This document shows, piece after piece, positions 27,790-36,367 of a stretch of 64,000 bases of DNA (positions are counted from its first letter, which is position 1; every line of letters starts with the position of its first letter). This DNA comes from Lewinellaceae bacterium (GTDB taxonomy: Bacteria > Bacteroidota > Bacteroidia > Chitinophagales > Saprospiraceae), in NCBI GenBank assembly GCA_016711435.1, contig JADJSY010000010.1:62001-126000 (forward strand). Reading direction: 5' to 3'. The notes beneath the pieces were generated by a model. The model saw nothing but the letters and a program-made list of their open reading frames with translations, was not told where the DNA came from and did not search any database. The position numbers and the translations under genes were made by a program.

Positions 27790-29351
27790 GCGATTTTTGT
27801 TTTTCTTTGTTCCAGGCGCGCCATGAGCCACTGCCACAAGCGGTCAATCCGGTCGGTATTGAACAGTTGGGAGTCATTCATGGCCTTCCGGGTCAGGAAA
27901 ATGCCAACCGGAATCAAGATGATACAAGGCACCATAGCCGCCCAGAACGGCGTCATAATATAGGATTCCGCTAATTTCCGGCACACGATGGTCAGCACGA
28001 TAAAGATGACGAAGAAAATAATGGAAACCAGGATGGGATATCCGAAACCACCTTTCCGGATAATAGCGCCCATGGGCGCGCCGATAAACAGGAAAATAAA
28101 ACAAACCAGGGCAAAACTGTATTTCGTGAACAATTCATAACCTGTTTTTACAAATTCCTTTCGGCGGGCATCGATCTGGTTTTTGCGGGTTTCCAGCGCG
28201 TTTTTGGTCAGTTTAACCCTTGTCACCGCTTCTTTCTGCAATGCCGGGCGGTATTCCGCCCCAAAAACCTGTGCGAAATCGGCGTATTCGGTGAGCGGTT
28301 TGGTAATTTCCTGTTTCGGGAGCCTGGCCCTGGCAGGGCGTTGCGGTTCCGGCTGTACCTTCGGCGGGGTGATTTTCAATTTGCCCTTGCCTTTATTCTG
28401 TTGCACATAAGCAGGCACCGGCGGAATGGCGGGCACCGGCTTCACCAAAGGGCGTTTCATATTCGTCAGCATATCATCCGCAAAAGCCTGCCTGCTGGCC
28501 TGCATGGATATTTGCAAAGAATCCATATTGACCCGCAACTGATTCATACTCAACATGGAGCGCTGCTGGCTGAACCGATCCTTGTCCGTACTCACCATCT
28601 CGAATTCCCGCATGTCCCATACTTTGGTCAGGGACTTGAAGTTGGTACGGATAAAAGGAAATTTCTGCTTTTGCGGCGTCGCGCCCTGGTTGCCCGGCTC
28701 CTGGTATTGGGTGCCGTTAAAAAGATTCATTACAAAAAAACGCTTGTCCCGGGTCGTGTACATCTGGCCGCTGTCTGCCAGTATCTGATTGAATTTTACC
28801 TGCCCGATATTGGTCTGGTCTTCAATCATAATATCGCCAATCGTTTCTCCGTCTTCCTCTTTACTGCCAATTTTGATCACAAACTGGCGAAAATCTTCAT
28901 TAAACACCCCTTTTTCCAGGGTCAGGGCCGGTTTTTGTCGACGAATATCGTAGAGCCTCGATTTGAATTCCAGGTTGGAAATCGGGATAATAAAATCGGA
29001 ACAGATATAGGAAAACAAACCGATGCCCGCTGCACAGAAAATCAGCGAACGCATGATGCGAATCAGCGGCACACCCGCCGATTTCATACTGGATAATTCG
29101 TAGCGTTCGGCCAGATTGCCCAGCACCATCACCGAGGCAATCAGCACTGCAATAGGCAACGCCATCGGGAAAGTGGAGATAGACAAATAGCCGATCAGTT
29201 CGAGCATGATAAAAATACTCACCCCTTTACCCGCAATGTCGTCGATGTACAGCCATAAAAACTGCATAATCAGTACGAAAAGCGCGATAAAAAACGACAC
29301 CGCGAAGGGGCCGATGAAACTGGTAAGGAGTAGTTTATCTATCTTTTTCAT
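27786..29351 (-). CDS. LptF/LptG-family lipopolysaccharide export permease
   Basis: A 521-residue inner-membrane protein with the LptF/G layout: three N-terminal helices (FIGPFAVSFFIALFVLIMQF, LIGYLSISTFPMALPIAVLI), the conserved ERYELSSMKSAGVPLIRIM cytosolic turn, a large periplasmic part (about 125-400) and three C-terminal helices. Two such proteins plus LptB normally move LPS towards the LptC-A-D bridge. Only one is here. The periplasmic part carries a Pro/Lys-rich insert (about 300-345) that looks lineage-specific. The gene is followed, with a four-base overlap, by the PAP2 phosphatase, which suggests a shared envelope-lipid role. Confidence 0.9.
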   Translation of the reverse strand: MKKIDKLLLTSFIGPFAVSFFIALFVLIMQFLWLYIDDIAGKGVSIFIMLELIGYLSISTFPMALPIAVLIASVMVLGNLAERYELSSMKSAGVPLIRIMRSLIFCAAGIGLFSYICSDFIIPISNLEFKSRLYDIRRQKPALTLEKGVFNEDFRQFVIKIGSKEEDGETIGDIMIEDQTNIGQVKFNQILADSGQMYTTRDKRFFVMNLFNGTQYQEPGNQGATPQKQKFPFIRTNFKSLTKVWDMREFEMVSTDKDRFSQQRSMLSMNQLRVNMDSLQISMQASRQAFADDMLTNMKRPLVKPVPAIPPVPAYVQQNKGKGKLKITPPKVQPEPQRPARARLPKQEITKPLTEYADFAQVFGAEYRPALQKEAVTRVKLTKNALETRKNQIDARRKEFVKTGYELFTKYSFALVCFIFLFIGAPMGAIIRKGGFGYPILVSIIFFVIFIVLTIVCRKLAESYIMTPFWAAMVPCIILIPVGIFLTRKAMNDSQLFNTDRIDRLWQWLMARLEQRKTKIA

Positions 29352-29515
29352 TCAAAGGTTGATGAGGGTTTATAAGGTTTATAAGGTTTATAAGGTTTAT
29401 GAGGTTGATATTTATCCACTCGAAAAATAGTAAAATGGGTTATTCTTCGAGTGGATGCTTCATTTTCGAGTGGATGAATATCAACCTCATCAACCTTATA
29501 AACCTTATAAACTTA
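29352..29515. repeat. Repeat hairpin, GGTTTATAA/GGTTGATGA family
   Basis: GGTTTATAA units (29354-29402) face CCTTATAAA/CATCAACC units (29478-29513). The spacer holds CCACTCGAAAAATAG and twice TTCGAGTGGATG, a nested hairpin. It lies between two minus-strand genes. Confidence 0.85.
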
Positions 29516-30184
29516 AAAATCAAATCCCGCTTTAAACGCTTTTAACTGCCGGATCGTTGCCTCCGGGTCGCTTGCGGCAAATACGCTGCTGCCGGCCACC
29601 AGCACATCCGCGCCCGCCTGCAACAGCGATTCGGCGTTGTGCAGCCCCACGCCGCCATCAATTTCTATCAACGCCATACTATTATAGGTGTCGATCATTT
29701 CTTTCAACTGCCTGACTTTCGGCAGGGTCTGGTAAATAAACTTCTGGCCGCCAAAACCGGGATTCACGGACATGATACAAACCAGGTCGATGTGTTCGAT
29801 CACGTTTTCTAAAATCTGGATCGGCGTATGCGGGTTCAGGGCCACGCCCGCCTTGGCGCCGCATTCCTTGATCTGGTGGATGGTGCGGTGCAGGTGCGGA
29901 CACGCTTCCGCGTGTACCGTAATCACTTCCGCGCCGGCTTTTCGGAACGACTCGATGTATTTTTCCGGCTCCACGATCATCAGGTGGACATCCAGCGGTT
30001 TGCGGGCCAGCCGACCGATGGCTTCGATGATAAACATGCCGAAGGTGATATTCGGTACAAAACGGCCATCCATGACATCGAGGTGAAACCAGTCGGCCTC
30101 GCTGCGGTTGACCATGTCTATTTCTTCGGCCAGCCGGGTAAAATCGGCGGCCAGCATGGAAGGTGCTACTAAGTGATTTCTCAT
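29513..30184 (-). CDS. rpe: Ribulose-phosphate 3-epimerase
   Basis: Interconverts ribulose 5-phosphate and xylulose 5-phosphate in the pentose phosphate pathway. The 223 residues form a TIM barrel with the family motifs FHLDVMDGRFVPN (metal-binding His and catalytic Asp), VHAEA, SVNPGFGGQKF (phosphate loop) and LIEIDGGV (second Asp). The ATG at 30184 (MRNHLVAPSML) is the homologous start; the open frame continues upstream only because a poly-G tract encodes a run of prolines. It links functionally to the gluconate genes at 36-40 kb, whose end product is ribulose 5-phosphate. Confidence 0.95.
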   Translation of the reverse strand: MRNHLVAPSMLAADFTRLAEEIDMVNRSEADWFHLDVMDGRFVPNITFGMFIIEAIGRLARKPLDVHLMIVEPEKYIESFRKAGAEVITVHAEACPHLHRTIHQIKECGAKAGVALNPHTPIQILENVIEHIDLVCIMSVNPGFGGQKFIYQTLPKVRQLKEMIDTYNSMALIEIDGGVGLHNAESLLQAGADVLVAGSSVFAASDPEATIRQLKAFKAGFDF

Positions 30185-30214
30185 AATGGGCGCAAATATC
30201 GGATTTTTTGCGGA

Positions 30215-30256
30215 GGGGGGGGGGGGGGGGGGGGGGGCGGGGGGGGGGGGGGGCGG
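30215..30256. repeat. Poly-G tract (23 G, C, 15 G, C, GG) upstream of rpe
   Basis: An extreme homopolymer 31 bases upstream of the rpe start. On the coding (minus) strand it is poly-C. It could change length by slippage, or it could be a low-complexity assembly artefact. Confidence 0.8.
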
Positions 30257-30350
30257 TTTTAAAGTTTTTTGGAGGCAGCTGTCGAACGGCCAGCGAACCA
30301 TTGCACCGAGTAACATTTTCTTCAAGTTTATTCGAAATAACTTTCACAAT

Positions 30351-31112
30351 TTAGCGCACAACAACAATCTGATCATTTCTCAAAAGTGGCATCCGTTTCA
30401 TCCGCAAAAACAATTGCACCGTCGCCAGCACATCCTTTTCACAATAAGTAGCAATGCGGTCGAGGTCGCGTTCTTCCCAGTACACCCCGGCCACATCGGC
30501 GCCGCTGATGTCGTCTTTGGGCGAAGGAATATCGAACACAGCCGTCAGCAGTCGCAGCGAAGTGTAGTTTTTGATGTCACCAAATTTCCACATTTCCATG
30601 GTATCGAGCATGTGTTTGGTCTCCCAGGGCTTTTTCCCGGCGATATCGATCATTTTGGGCAGTGGCAACTGGTTGATCATCATACGACGGCAGATATATG
30701 GAATATCGAACTCGCGGATATTATGGCCGCAGAGGGCAAATTTGTCGGGATTATTGAAATGTTTGGACAACACTTCGCTGAAATCATCCAGGATACTGGC
30801 TTCGAGGTGGTTGCTGAACGACTTGAGGCGCAGCAAAGGTTCGTCGCTGCCAGGCTGGCGGGTTATAAAGCCCACCGAAATGCACACGATTTTGGCGAAC
30901 TCGGCATAAATGCCCGCTCTCAGGCGAAAGAGTTCGGCCATTTCATCGTAACTGATTTCCTCGTCGGCGGGTTTGCGCAGGATCGAGCGGCACTTGATGC
31001 CCCAGAGTTCCTGTAATTCCTCGTTCATTTCTTCAAACTCGGCAAAACCCGGGACGGTTTCAATGTCGAGGAAGAGGATATTGTATAAATCGTAGGTGTC
31101 AAATGCAGACAT
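30351..31112 (-). CDS. 3'-5' exonuclease, DEDDy type (PolB-exonuclease-like)
   Basis: A 253-residue RNase H-fold protein. The acidic metal ligands fit the DEDD exonuclease pattern: D16-I-E18 in FLDIETVP, Asp in GHNIREFDIPYI, and the Tyr/Asp pair in YCEKDVLATVQ. It matches the predicted 3'-5' exonucleases related to the DNA polymerase B exonuclease domain, without any polymerase part. A role in DNA or RNA 3'-end trimming or repair is inferred from the fold. The C-terminus RMPLLRNDQIVVVR is complete. It is monocistronic, with a -7 element 106 bases upstream. Confidence 0.85.
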   Translation of the reverse strand: MSAFDTYDLYNILFLDIETVPGFAEFEEMNEELQELWGIKCRSILRKPADEEISYDEMAELFRLRAGIYAEFAKIVCISVGFITRQPGSDEPLLRLKSFSNHLEASILDDFSEVLSKHFNNPDKFALCGHNIREFDIPYICRRMMINQLPLPKMIDIAGKKPWETKHMLDTMEMWKFGDIKNYTSLRLLTAVFDIPSPKDDISGADVAGVYWEERDLDRIATYCEKDVLATVQLFLRMKRMPLLRNDQIVVVR

Positions 31113-31522
31113 GCAGATGTATTTAGAGTGATTGTATTGCTTTTTGTTCGTTGCCCACTGCCTTTTAATCCGGAGCCTTAGTGTTATTCCTCCCGGGTAT
31201 CAGTGAAAACCCCGACACAAAGATAGGTATTCACCCTTCATCCAAGCATAGAGGTTTTCGAGGTAATTTTCAGTAAATATTATTTATTTAAAAATTTTTA
31301 ACGTTGACAATCAATTGGTTATGTTTTTTTTAAAAAATATTTCCAATAAGTCACAATAACTTGCGGGCAATAAAGCAAGCCAAAAGCGGTTTTATCTGCA
31401 ACAATCGCAAATACAGCGATACACAACAAATCAAACATACGCATACAGAACTACTGCCCCTGAAACCAATTGAACATCGAACGAATTTACGTTAAACCTT
31501 TCACACACTTTTCTAAATAATT
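31113..31522. other. Intergenic region without genes
   Basis: About 410 AT-rich bases between divergent genes. A minus-strand TATCTTTG at 31218-31225 is the only promoter-like element I can point to. A plus-strand promoter for the 31523 gene must lie here but was not identified. No repeat arms are present. Confidence 0.5.
31218..31225 (-). promoter_or_regulatory. -7 element of the exonuclease gene
   Basis: Minus-strand TATCTTTG fits TAnnTTTG, 106 bases upstream of the ATG at 31112. Confidence 0.4.
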
Positions 31523-32542
31523 ATGAGCACACCCACCAATTTCAATCAGCCCGCAACCCCTAATTACGGCAATAACGAACCAAACAATCAGAAGCGTATG
31601 ACGACCATTATGGGCGTCGCGATTGCCGCACTCCTCGGCTTGTGTGTCTTCCTTTTGGTGAGCAAATACAACACCAGCAAACAACTGGATTCCACTACCA
31701 TGGAACTCACGCAGCAGAAAGATGCTTTCACCGAGTTGGATCTGAAATACAATGAGGCTGTTACACAACTGGAACAACAAAAAGGTATCAATGCTGAACT
31801 GGATGCGAAAATCAACCAGCAATTGCAGGAACTGGAAACTTCCAAAAACCAGATTGCAGGTTTGATCCGCAGCAATAAAGACTACAAAGGTGGCATGGCC
31901 GGCCTGGAGCGTCAGAAAAACGAATTCCTTGCTCAGATCGACGACCTGAAAAAACAAGTCGGGATTCTGACCGAAACCAACACGCAACTGACTACGCAAA
32001 CCCAGCAGTTGAGCACTTCTCTGAATGAAACGCAGACGAAATTGCAGGAAGAAGGCAGCGCCAAAGCAGCATTGATCTCCGAAAAAACTGCCCTGGAATC
32101 AGAACGCGCCCAACTGTCTAAAAAAGTAGACATTGCTTCTGCCATCCGTGTGAGAAATATCACGACCAAAGCCGTTACTGTGAAAAGCAGCGGTAAAGAG
32201 AAGGCAAAAAGCAAAGCCAAAAATGTGGACAAACTGAATATCTGCTTCACAACCGAACCAAATGAAGTGGTTCCTGCCGGTGAAGAGACTTTCTACCTCC
32301 GCATTGTTGACCCAACCGGCGCACCTTTGGCGATCGAAAGCCTTGGTTCAGGTGTTGCCAATGACAAACGTAACGAATCTGAATTCCGTTACACTACCAC
32401 TGCAACCTGCAACTACTCCAACGGTGAAACCGAAGTATGCGGTGCATGGCAGCCTGGTCAGAATTTCGTAAAAGGTAAATACGCCGTTGAAATCTACAAC
32501 AAAGGTTACCTCGTAGGTACCGGCGCTTTCAACCTGAAATAA
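31523..32542 (+). CDS. Membrane-anchored coiled-coil protein of unknown function
   Basis: It has 339 residues. A short polar N-terminus (Asn/Pro-rich, about 1-26) is followed by one membrane helix (TTIMGVAIAALLGLCVFLLV, about 27-47), then a long coiled coil (about 50-210) with heptads such as LEQQKGINAELDAKINQQLQ, and a C-terminal beta-type domain (about 220-339) with two cysteines (CFTTEPNE, CNYSNGETEVC has more). Such proteins are common and unnamed in Saprospiria. No enzymatic motif is seen. It is transcribed alone, and a large CAAACAC-family repeat follows. Confidence 0.7.
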   Translation: MSTPTNFNQPATPNYGNNEPNNQKRMTTIMGVAIAALLGLCVFLLVSKYNTSKQLDSTTMELTQQKDAFTELDLKYNEAVTQLEQQKGINAELDAKINQQLQELETSKNQIAGLIRSNKDYKGGMAGLERQKNEFLAQIDDLKKQVGILTETNTQLTTQTQQLSTSLNETQTKLQEEGSAKAALISEKTALESERAQLSKKVDIASAIRVRNITTKAVTVKSSGKEKAKSKAKNVDKLNICFTTEPNEVVPAGEETFYLRIVDPTGAPLAIESLGSGVANDKRNESEFRYTTTATCNYSNGETEVCGAWQPGQNFVKGKYAVEIYNKGYLVGTGAFNLK

Positions 32543-32608
32543 GAAGAAGGAACACCCTGTTTGCAATATTGCGGGCGACCGAAGCGAAAGCTTTGTCGCC
32601 CGCATTTT

Positions 32609-32833
32609 TTTTGGTGTTTGGTGTTTAGTGTTTGGTGTTTGGGGCCCTGGCCGTTTTGGTGTTTGGTGTTTAGTGTTTCGGGCGCTTCGCCCTTGGCAAC
32701 TGTGTGTGTTTTGGCCGAATTCCACACATTTACCAAGGGCGAAGCGCCCCAAACACTAAACACCAAACACCAAATACGGGACAGGGCCAAGGGCAAAGCG
32801 CCCCAAACACTATACACCATACACCAAACACTA
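32609..32833. repeat. Double heptad-repeat hairpin, GTGTTTG family
   Basis: GTGTTTG/GTGTTTA units at 32612-32640 and 32659-32680, GCGCTTCGCCCTTGG and its complement, then CAAACAC/TAAACAC units at 32748-32777 and 32806-32830. These are two nested copies of the element; the last arm meets the stop codon of the VWA gene. Confidence 0.85.
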
Positions 32834-34804
32834 TCTGATCGCTCCCGCCTTTTCAATCAACCTGCACAATTCCGTCCGGTAACCCGAAGGATCGTTTTTG
32901 GCAGCCTGTTTTGCCAGCAACAAAGCAGATTGATACGTGGCATTGCCCTTATACGTGGAATTGCGAAGAACCATGCCGAATGATGCGGCTGCGGCGGCCA
33001 GCGTGAGATTTTCGCTCAGGTCAGTAGCCGGCTTGTCCAGCACAACAGTCTGTATCAATTCGCTGGAAGCCCCGGCTTTGGGTTGTTTGTAACGCAATTT
33101 CAGGGTCAGCAGATCATTCCCTTTTGAAGCCGCTGAAAGTTTTGTTTTTTGATATTTCAGGTCGCCATTCCTACTTGCCACCGGGATATCCTGCCCTGCC
33201 GGTATAATTTCATACAATGCCGTCACCCGGTGACCGGCGCCCAATTCTCCCGCATCTTTGGTGTCGTCGTCAAAATCTTCGCGGGCCAGCATCCGGTTTT
33301 CATAACCGATGAGGCGATAGGCCGCCACTTTGGCCGGGTTGAACTCTATCTGGATTTTCACATCTTTGGCAATGGTGAACAGGGTGCCGCCAAATTCATT
33401 GATCAGCACCTTTTTTGCCTCCGCCAACTGATCGATATAGGCGTGATTGCCGTTGCCTTTATTGGCGAGTTGCTGCATTTTGGCATCCTGGTAATTGCCC
33501 ATCCCAAAACCCATGACCGTCAGAAAAATGCCGCTTTCCCGTTCTTTTTCAATGAGTTGTATCAAAGACGCATCATCGCTGACACCCACGTTAAAGTCGC
33601 CGTCAGTACACAACACGACGCGGTTATTGCCGCTGTTGATAAAGTTGGTTCTGGCTGTTTGGTAAGCCAACTGGATACCCGCTGCGCCTGCCGTGCTGCC
33701 GCCCGCGCCCAAAGCTTCGATGGCTGCCTTGATTTTTTCCTTTTGATTGCCCGGAGTAGATGGCAATACCAGGCCCGCCGCACCGGCATACACTACCAGC
33801 GCAACCCGGTCCTGCGGGCGGAGGTAGTCTGTCAGCATTAAAAGCGAGGACTGTACTAAAGGCAACTTATCGGGATCGCTCATACTGCCGGATACATCCA
33901 CCAAAAAAACAAAATTAGATGCCGGTAACTGGCCCGTTTCGATTTCCCTGCCCTGCAAACCGATGGACAATAAGTGGTGTTGGGGCATCCAGGGGCATTT
34001 GGCCAGTTCGGTATGCACCGCAAAAGGTTTTCCGTCGGCAGGTTGCTTGTACTGGTAGTCGAAATAATTGACAAACTCTTCGACCCGCACCGCATCACGG
34101 GGCGGTAATTGGCCCATATTTAAAAACCTGCGCGCATTGGCGTAGGCTGCGCCATCCACATCGATCGAGAAAGTGGAAACGGGATTGGAAGTGGCTTGAA
34201 GGAATTGGTTTTCAACGATATGCGCGTAATTTTCAGGTGATTCATCCTGCGTGGCAATATCCTGGAGTTCCGGTTCTTGAAGTGCTTCTATCACTTCCTC
34301 GTCTTTTTTTACAACTGGCGGCGTAAATTTTGTTCGCCTTTCTTTGGCCGTTGGGTTGGAGGCCTTTGGTTTAGCCGCTGGGTAAGATCGAATTTCCTGG
34401 GAAGTGAGGGCTTTCCCGCTATTGGTTCTGTCCTGCTCGATCAGTGGCGCCTTGTAAGACGTGATCTCGATCACATCCAGCGTAACAGCGCCTGACAAGA
34501 CACAGTCAAAAGTATTGATCTTCCCTTCCAACACTTTCACACCTGTCGTTTTTTTAGTGGTGTAACCGGTATAATCGACTTCTATATCGTAAGTGCCAGG
34601 GTCTATTTGAAGCCGGTAATGTCCATTGTAATCGGTAACAACTCCTTTGATTAAATCAGTGCCTTTAAGGATCTTTACGGACGCCCCGATGAGCGCCTCG
34701 CCGGTACTTTCTTCGGTAATGGTTCCTTGTAAAACGGTGTTGTTTTGTACCAACAGCAAGGCCGAGGTACACAATCCGGCCAGCATCAACAGAAAGATTT
34801 TCAT
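32831..34804 (-). CDS. VWA-domain lipoprotein-like protein, YfbK type, with carboxypeptidase-regulatory-like domain
   Basis: 657 residues from the ATG at 34804, whose signal peptide is IFLLMLAGLCTSALLLVQ; the in-frame start at 34855 is less likely. A CarboxypepD_reg-like beta-sandwich (about 22-105, GTITEESTGEALIGASVKI) is followed by a low-complexity linker, a VWFA N-terminal segment (STFSIDVDGAAYANARRFL), the VWA domain with MIDAS D303-V-S-G-S307, and the C-terminal DUF3520-type region. It is a secreted adhesion or metal-dependent binding module; its ligand is not known. The stop codon adjoins a CAAACAC repeat. Confidence 0.88.
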   Translation of the reverse strand: MKIFLLMLAGLCTSALLLVQNNTVLQGTITEESTGEALIGASVKILKGTDLIKGVVTDYNGHYRLQIDPGTYDIEVDYTGYTTKKTTGVKVLEGKINTFDCVLSGAVTLDVIEITSYKAPLIEQDRTNSGKALTSQEIRSYPAAKPKASNPTAKERRTKFTPPVVKKDEEVIEALQEPELQDIATQDESPENYAHIVENQFLQATSNPVSTFSIDVDGAAYANARRFLNMGQLPPRDAVRVEEFVNYFDYQYKQPADGKPFAVHTELAKCPWMPQHHLLSIGLQGREIETGQLPASNFVFLVDVSGSMSDPDKLPLVQSSLLMLTDYLRPQDRVALVVYAGAAGLVLPSTPGNQKEKIKAAIEALGAGGSTAGAAGIQLAYQTARTNFINSGNNRVVLCTDGDFNVGVSDDASLIQLIEKERESGIFLTVMGFGMGNYQDAKMQQLANKGNGNHAYIDQLAEAKKVLINEFGGTLFTIAKDVKIQIEFNPAKVAAYRLIGYENRMLAREDFDDDTKDAGELGAGHRVTALYEIIPAGQDIPVASRNGDLKYQKTKLSAASKGNDLLTLKLRYKQPKAGASSELIQTVVLDKPATDLSENLTLAAAAASFGMVLRNSTYKGNATYQSALLLAKQAAKNDPSGYRTELCRLIEKAGAIR

Positions 34805-35007
34805 GGTAAATTGATTTTTAGGCGTAACAATGCCGGCGCTGAATGTGCGGCACACGAATTCAGACCGGGTTAACTACGCCAGTGGAGAAAAATGGATTTG
34901 AAATAAGATATTATGCAAGATGCATCCCGGCCCGAAAGTGCACAGTAAAAGGCATAAAAAAATGCCCGTTTCGTAGAAAGGGCATTTGGAAGGTCGGATA
35001 CTACGGT

Positions 35008-35194
35008 TCGGTGTGTGGTGTTTAGTGTTTGGTGTTTGGGGCGCTTCGCCTTTGGCGACTGTGTGGTTTTGGCTAATTACCCTGATTAGCCAAAGGCGCT
35101 GCGCCTTTGGCGACTGCGCATTTGAGGCCAAAATCACCCACCACACAGCCAAGGCGGAGCGCCCCAAACACTAAACACCAAACACTAAACACTT
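35008..35194. repeat. Heptad-repeat hairpin, GTGTTTG family, with long structured spacer
   Basis: GTGTTTAGTGTTTGGTGTTT (35017-35036) faces CACTAAACACCAAACACTAA (35168-35187). The spacer holds repeated GGCGCTTCGCCTTTGGCGAC-like segments. The right arm meets the folD stop codon. Confidence 0.88.
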
Positions 35195-36076
35195 CTATGC
35201 ATAAACCTCCTTCCTGCACGCCTTCAGCGTATTCATCAGCAAGGCTGTCACCGTCATCAGGCCCACCCCGCCCGGAACAGGCGTAATATGGCTGCATTTC
35301 GGCGCAACGGCTTCAAAATCGACATCTCCCACGAGCCGGGTACCCGATTTACGGCTTTCGTCTTCAATGCGGTTGATGCCCACATCGATCACTACGGCGC
35401 CTTCTTTTACCCAGTCTCCCTGTATAAAATTGGGGATGCCAATGGCCGCTACTACAATGTCGGCGCGGCGAACCTCGCCGGGCAGGTCGCGGGTGCGCGA
35501 ATGGGTCAGGGTTACGGTACAGTCGCCGGGGTAACCTTTGCGCGACAATAAAATGCTGATGGGCGTTCCAACAATATTGGAGCGACCAACCACCACGCAG
35601 TGTTTGCCGGCAGTTTCGATGTTGTAGCGGCGCAGCATTTCAATAATACCATACGGTGTGGCAGGCAAAAAAGCAGGCAATCCCTGCGCCATACGCCCGA
35701 AATTGACCGGGTGAAAACCGTCCACGTCCTTTCGGTGGTCGATGGCCAGGGTGATTTTTTCCTCGTTGATATGTTTGGGCAACGGCAATTGCACAATAAA
35801 TCCGTCGACATCGGGATCATTGTTCAAGCCCTGTACGATTTCGAGCAACTCCGCTTCGGTCGTTTCGGCCGGACGGCGAATCATGGTGCTTTTAAAACCG
35901 ACCTGCTCGCAGGACTTGATTTTGGAATTGACATATACCTGGCTGGCCGGGTTTTCGCCGACCAATACGGCTGCCAGGTGGGGAATTTTGCCGCCGCGTT
36001 CGCGCAAAATGTCTACTTCGGCGGCGAGTTCGGATTTGATATTGTCGGAAAGCAGTTTCCCGTCGAGCAGAACCAT
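35195..36076 (-). CDS. folD: Bifunctional methylenetetrahydrofolate dehydrogenase/cyclohydrolase
   Basis: Oxidises 5,10-methylene-THF to methenyl-THF with NADP+ and hydrolyses it to 10-formyl-THF, cytosolic. The 293 residues carry the catalytic Tyr/Lys region YVNSKIKSCEQVGF, the folate-site VQLPLPKHI, VDGFHPVNFGRMAQG, the dinucleotide-binding VVVGRSNIVGTP and PVPGGVGLMTVTALL near the end. The ATG at 36076 (MVLLDGKLLSD) is the homologous start; the longer open frame runs through a GTGAGTC repeat. The start lies 53 bases downstream of a TACTTTTG element. Confidence 0.95.
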   Translation of the reverse strand: MVLLDGKLLSDNIKSELAAEVDILRERGGKIPHLAAVLVGENPASQVYVNSKIKSCEQVGFKSTMIRRPAETTEAELLEIVQGLNNDPDVDGFIVQLPLPKHINEEKITLAIDHRKDVDGFHPVNFGRMAQGLPAFLPATPYGIIEMLRRYNIETAGKHCVVVGRSNIVGTPISILLSRKGYPGDCTVTLTHSRTRDLPGEVRRADIVVAAIGIPNFIQGDWVKEGAVVIDVGINRIEDESRKSGTRLVGDVDFEAVAPKCSHITPVPGGVGLMTVTALLMNTLKACRKEVYA

Positions 36077-36124
36077 TGTGAGTTGTGAGTGGTGAATTGT
36101 GAGTCGTGAGTGGTGAGTGGTGAG
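36077..36124. repeat. Heptad repeat, GTGAGTG/GTGAATT family, single arm
   Basis: GTGAGTTGTGAGTGGTGAAT and further GTGAGTC/GTGAGTG units lie between the folD start and its -7 element. They would be in the folD 5' leader. Confidence 0.75.
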
Positions 36125-36129
36125 TGGGG

Positions 36130-36137
36130 CAAAAGTA
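36130..36137 (-). promoter_or_regulatory. -7 element of folD
   Basis: Minus-strand TACTTTTG fits TAnnTTTG. The heptad repeat lies between it and the ATG. Confidence 0.5.
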
Positions 36138-36198
36138 GGCAGATAAATACATGTCGTTATACTTAGATCCATTAGGATTTGTGCTTGGGTTAATCTGA

Positions 36199-36239
36199 GG
36201 CGACGTTTACTAAACTTTAAAAGTTTAGTAAACGTCGCC
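36199..36239. repeat. Perfect 41-base palindrome (20-bp arms)
   Basis: GGCGACGTTTACTAAACTTT, one central base, then its exact complement. There is no T-tract after it on either strand, so it is not a standard terminator. The centre AAACTTTAAAAGTTT resembles the centre of the palindrome at 57523-57555. Confidence 0.85.
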
Positions 36240-36308
36240 AAATCGAATGCACAAAACCTAGCGGCGTGAAGTATAAATCATGCTAAGGAAAAGGGCTAAA
36301 TAGTTTAG

Positions 36309-36367
36309 ATTAAATTCTTTGCAAATGCTTGATTATCAACACTGATAACTAATAACAGATAACTACT
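36309..36367 (+). repeat. Core-plus-heptad repeat, TAACTAA family
   Basis: The core with TGCTTGATTATCAACACTGA (36327-36346) is followed by TAACTAA/TAACAGA/TAACTAC units. The heptads meet the gntK stop codon at 36363. Confidence 0.8.

Noticed and set aside
30185..30325. Upstream extension of Rpe with runs of proline
   Set aside because: It is produced by the poly-G tract. Homology starts at the ATG at 30184.
35195..36241. Longer FolD starting at 36241
   Set aside because: The extra 55 codons run through a GTGAGTG repeat and past the -7 element; the homologous start is 36076.
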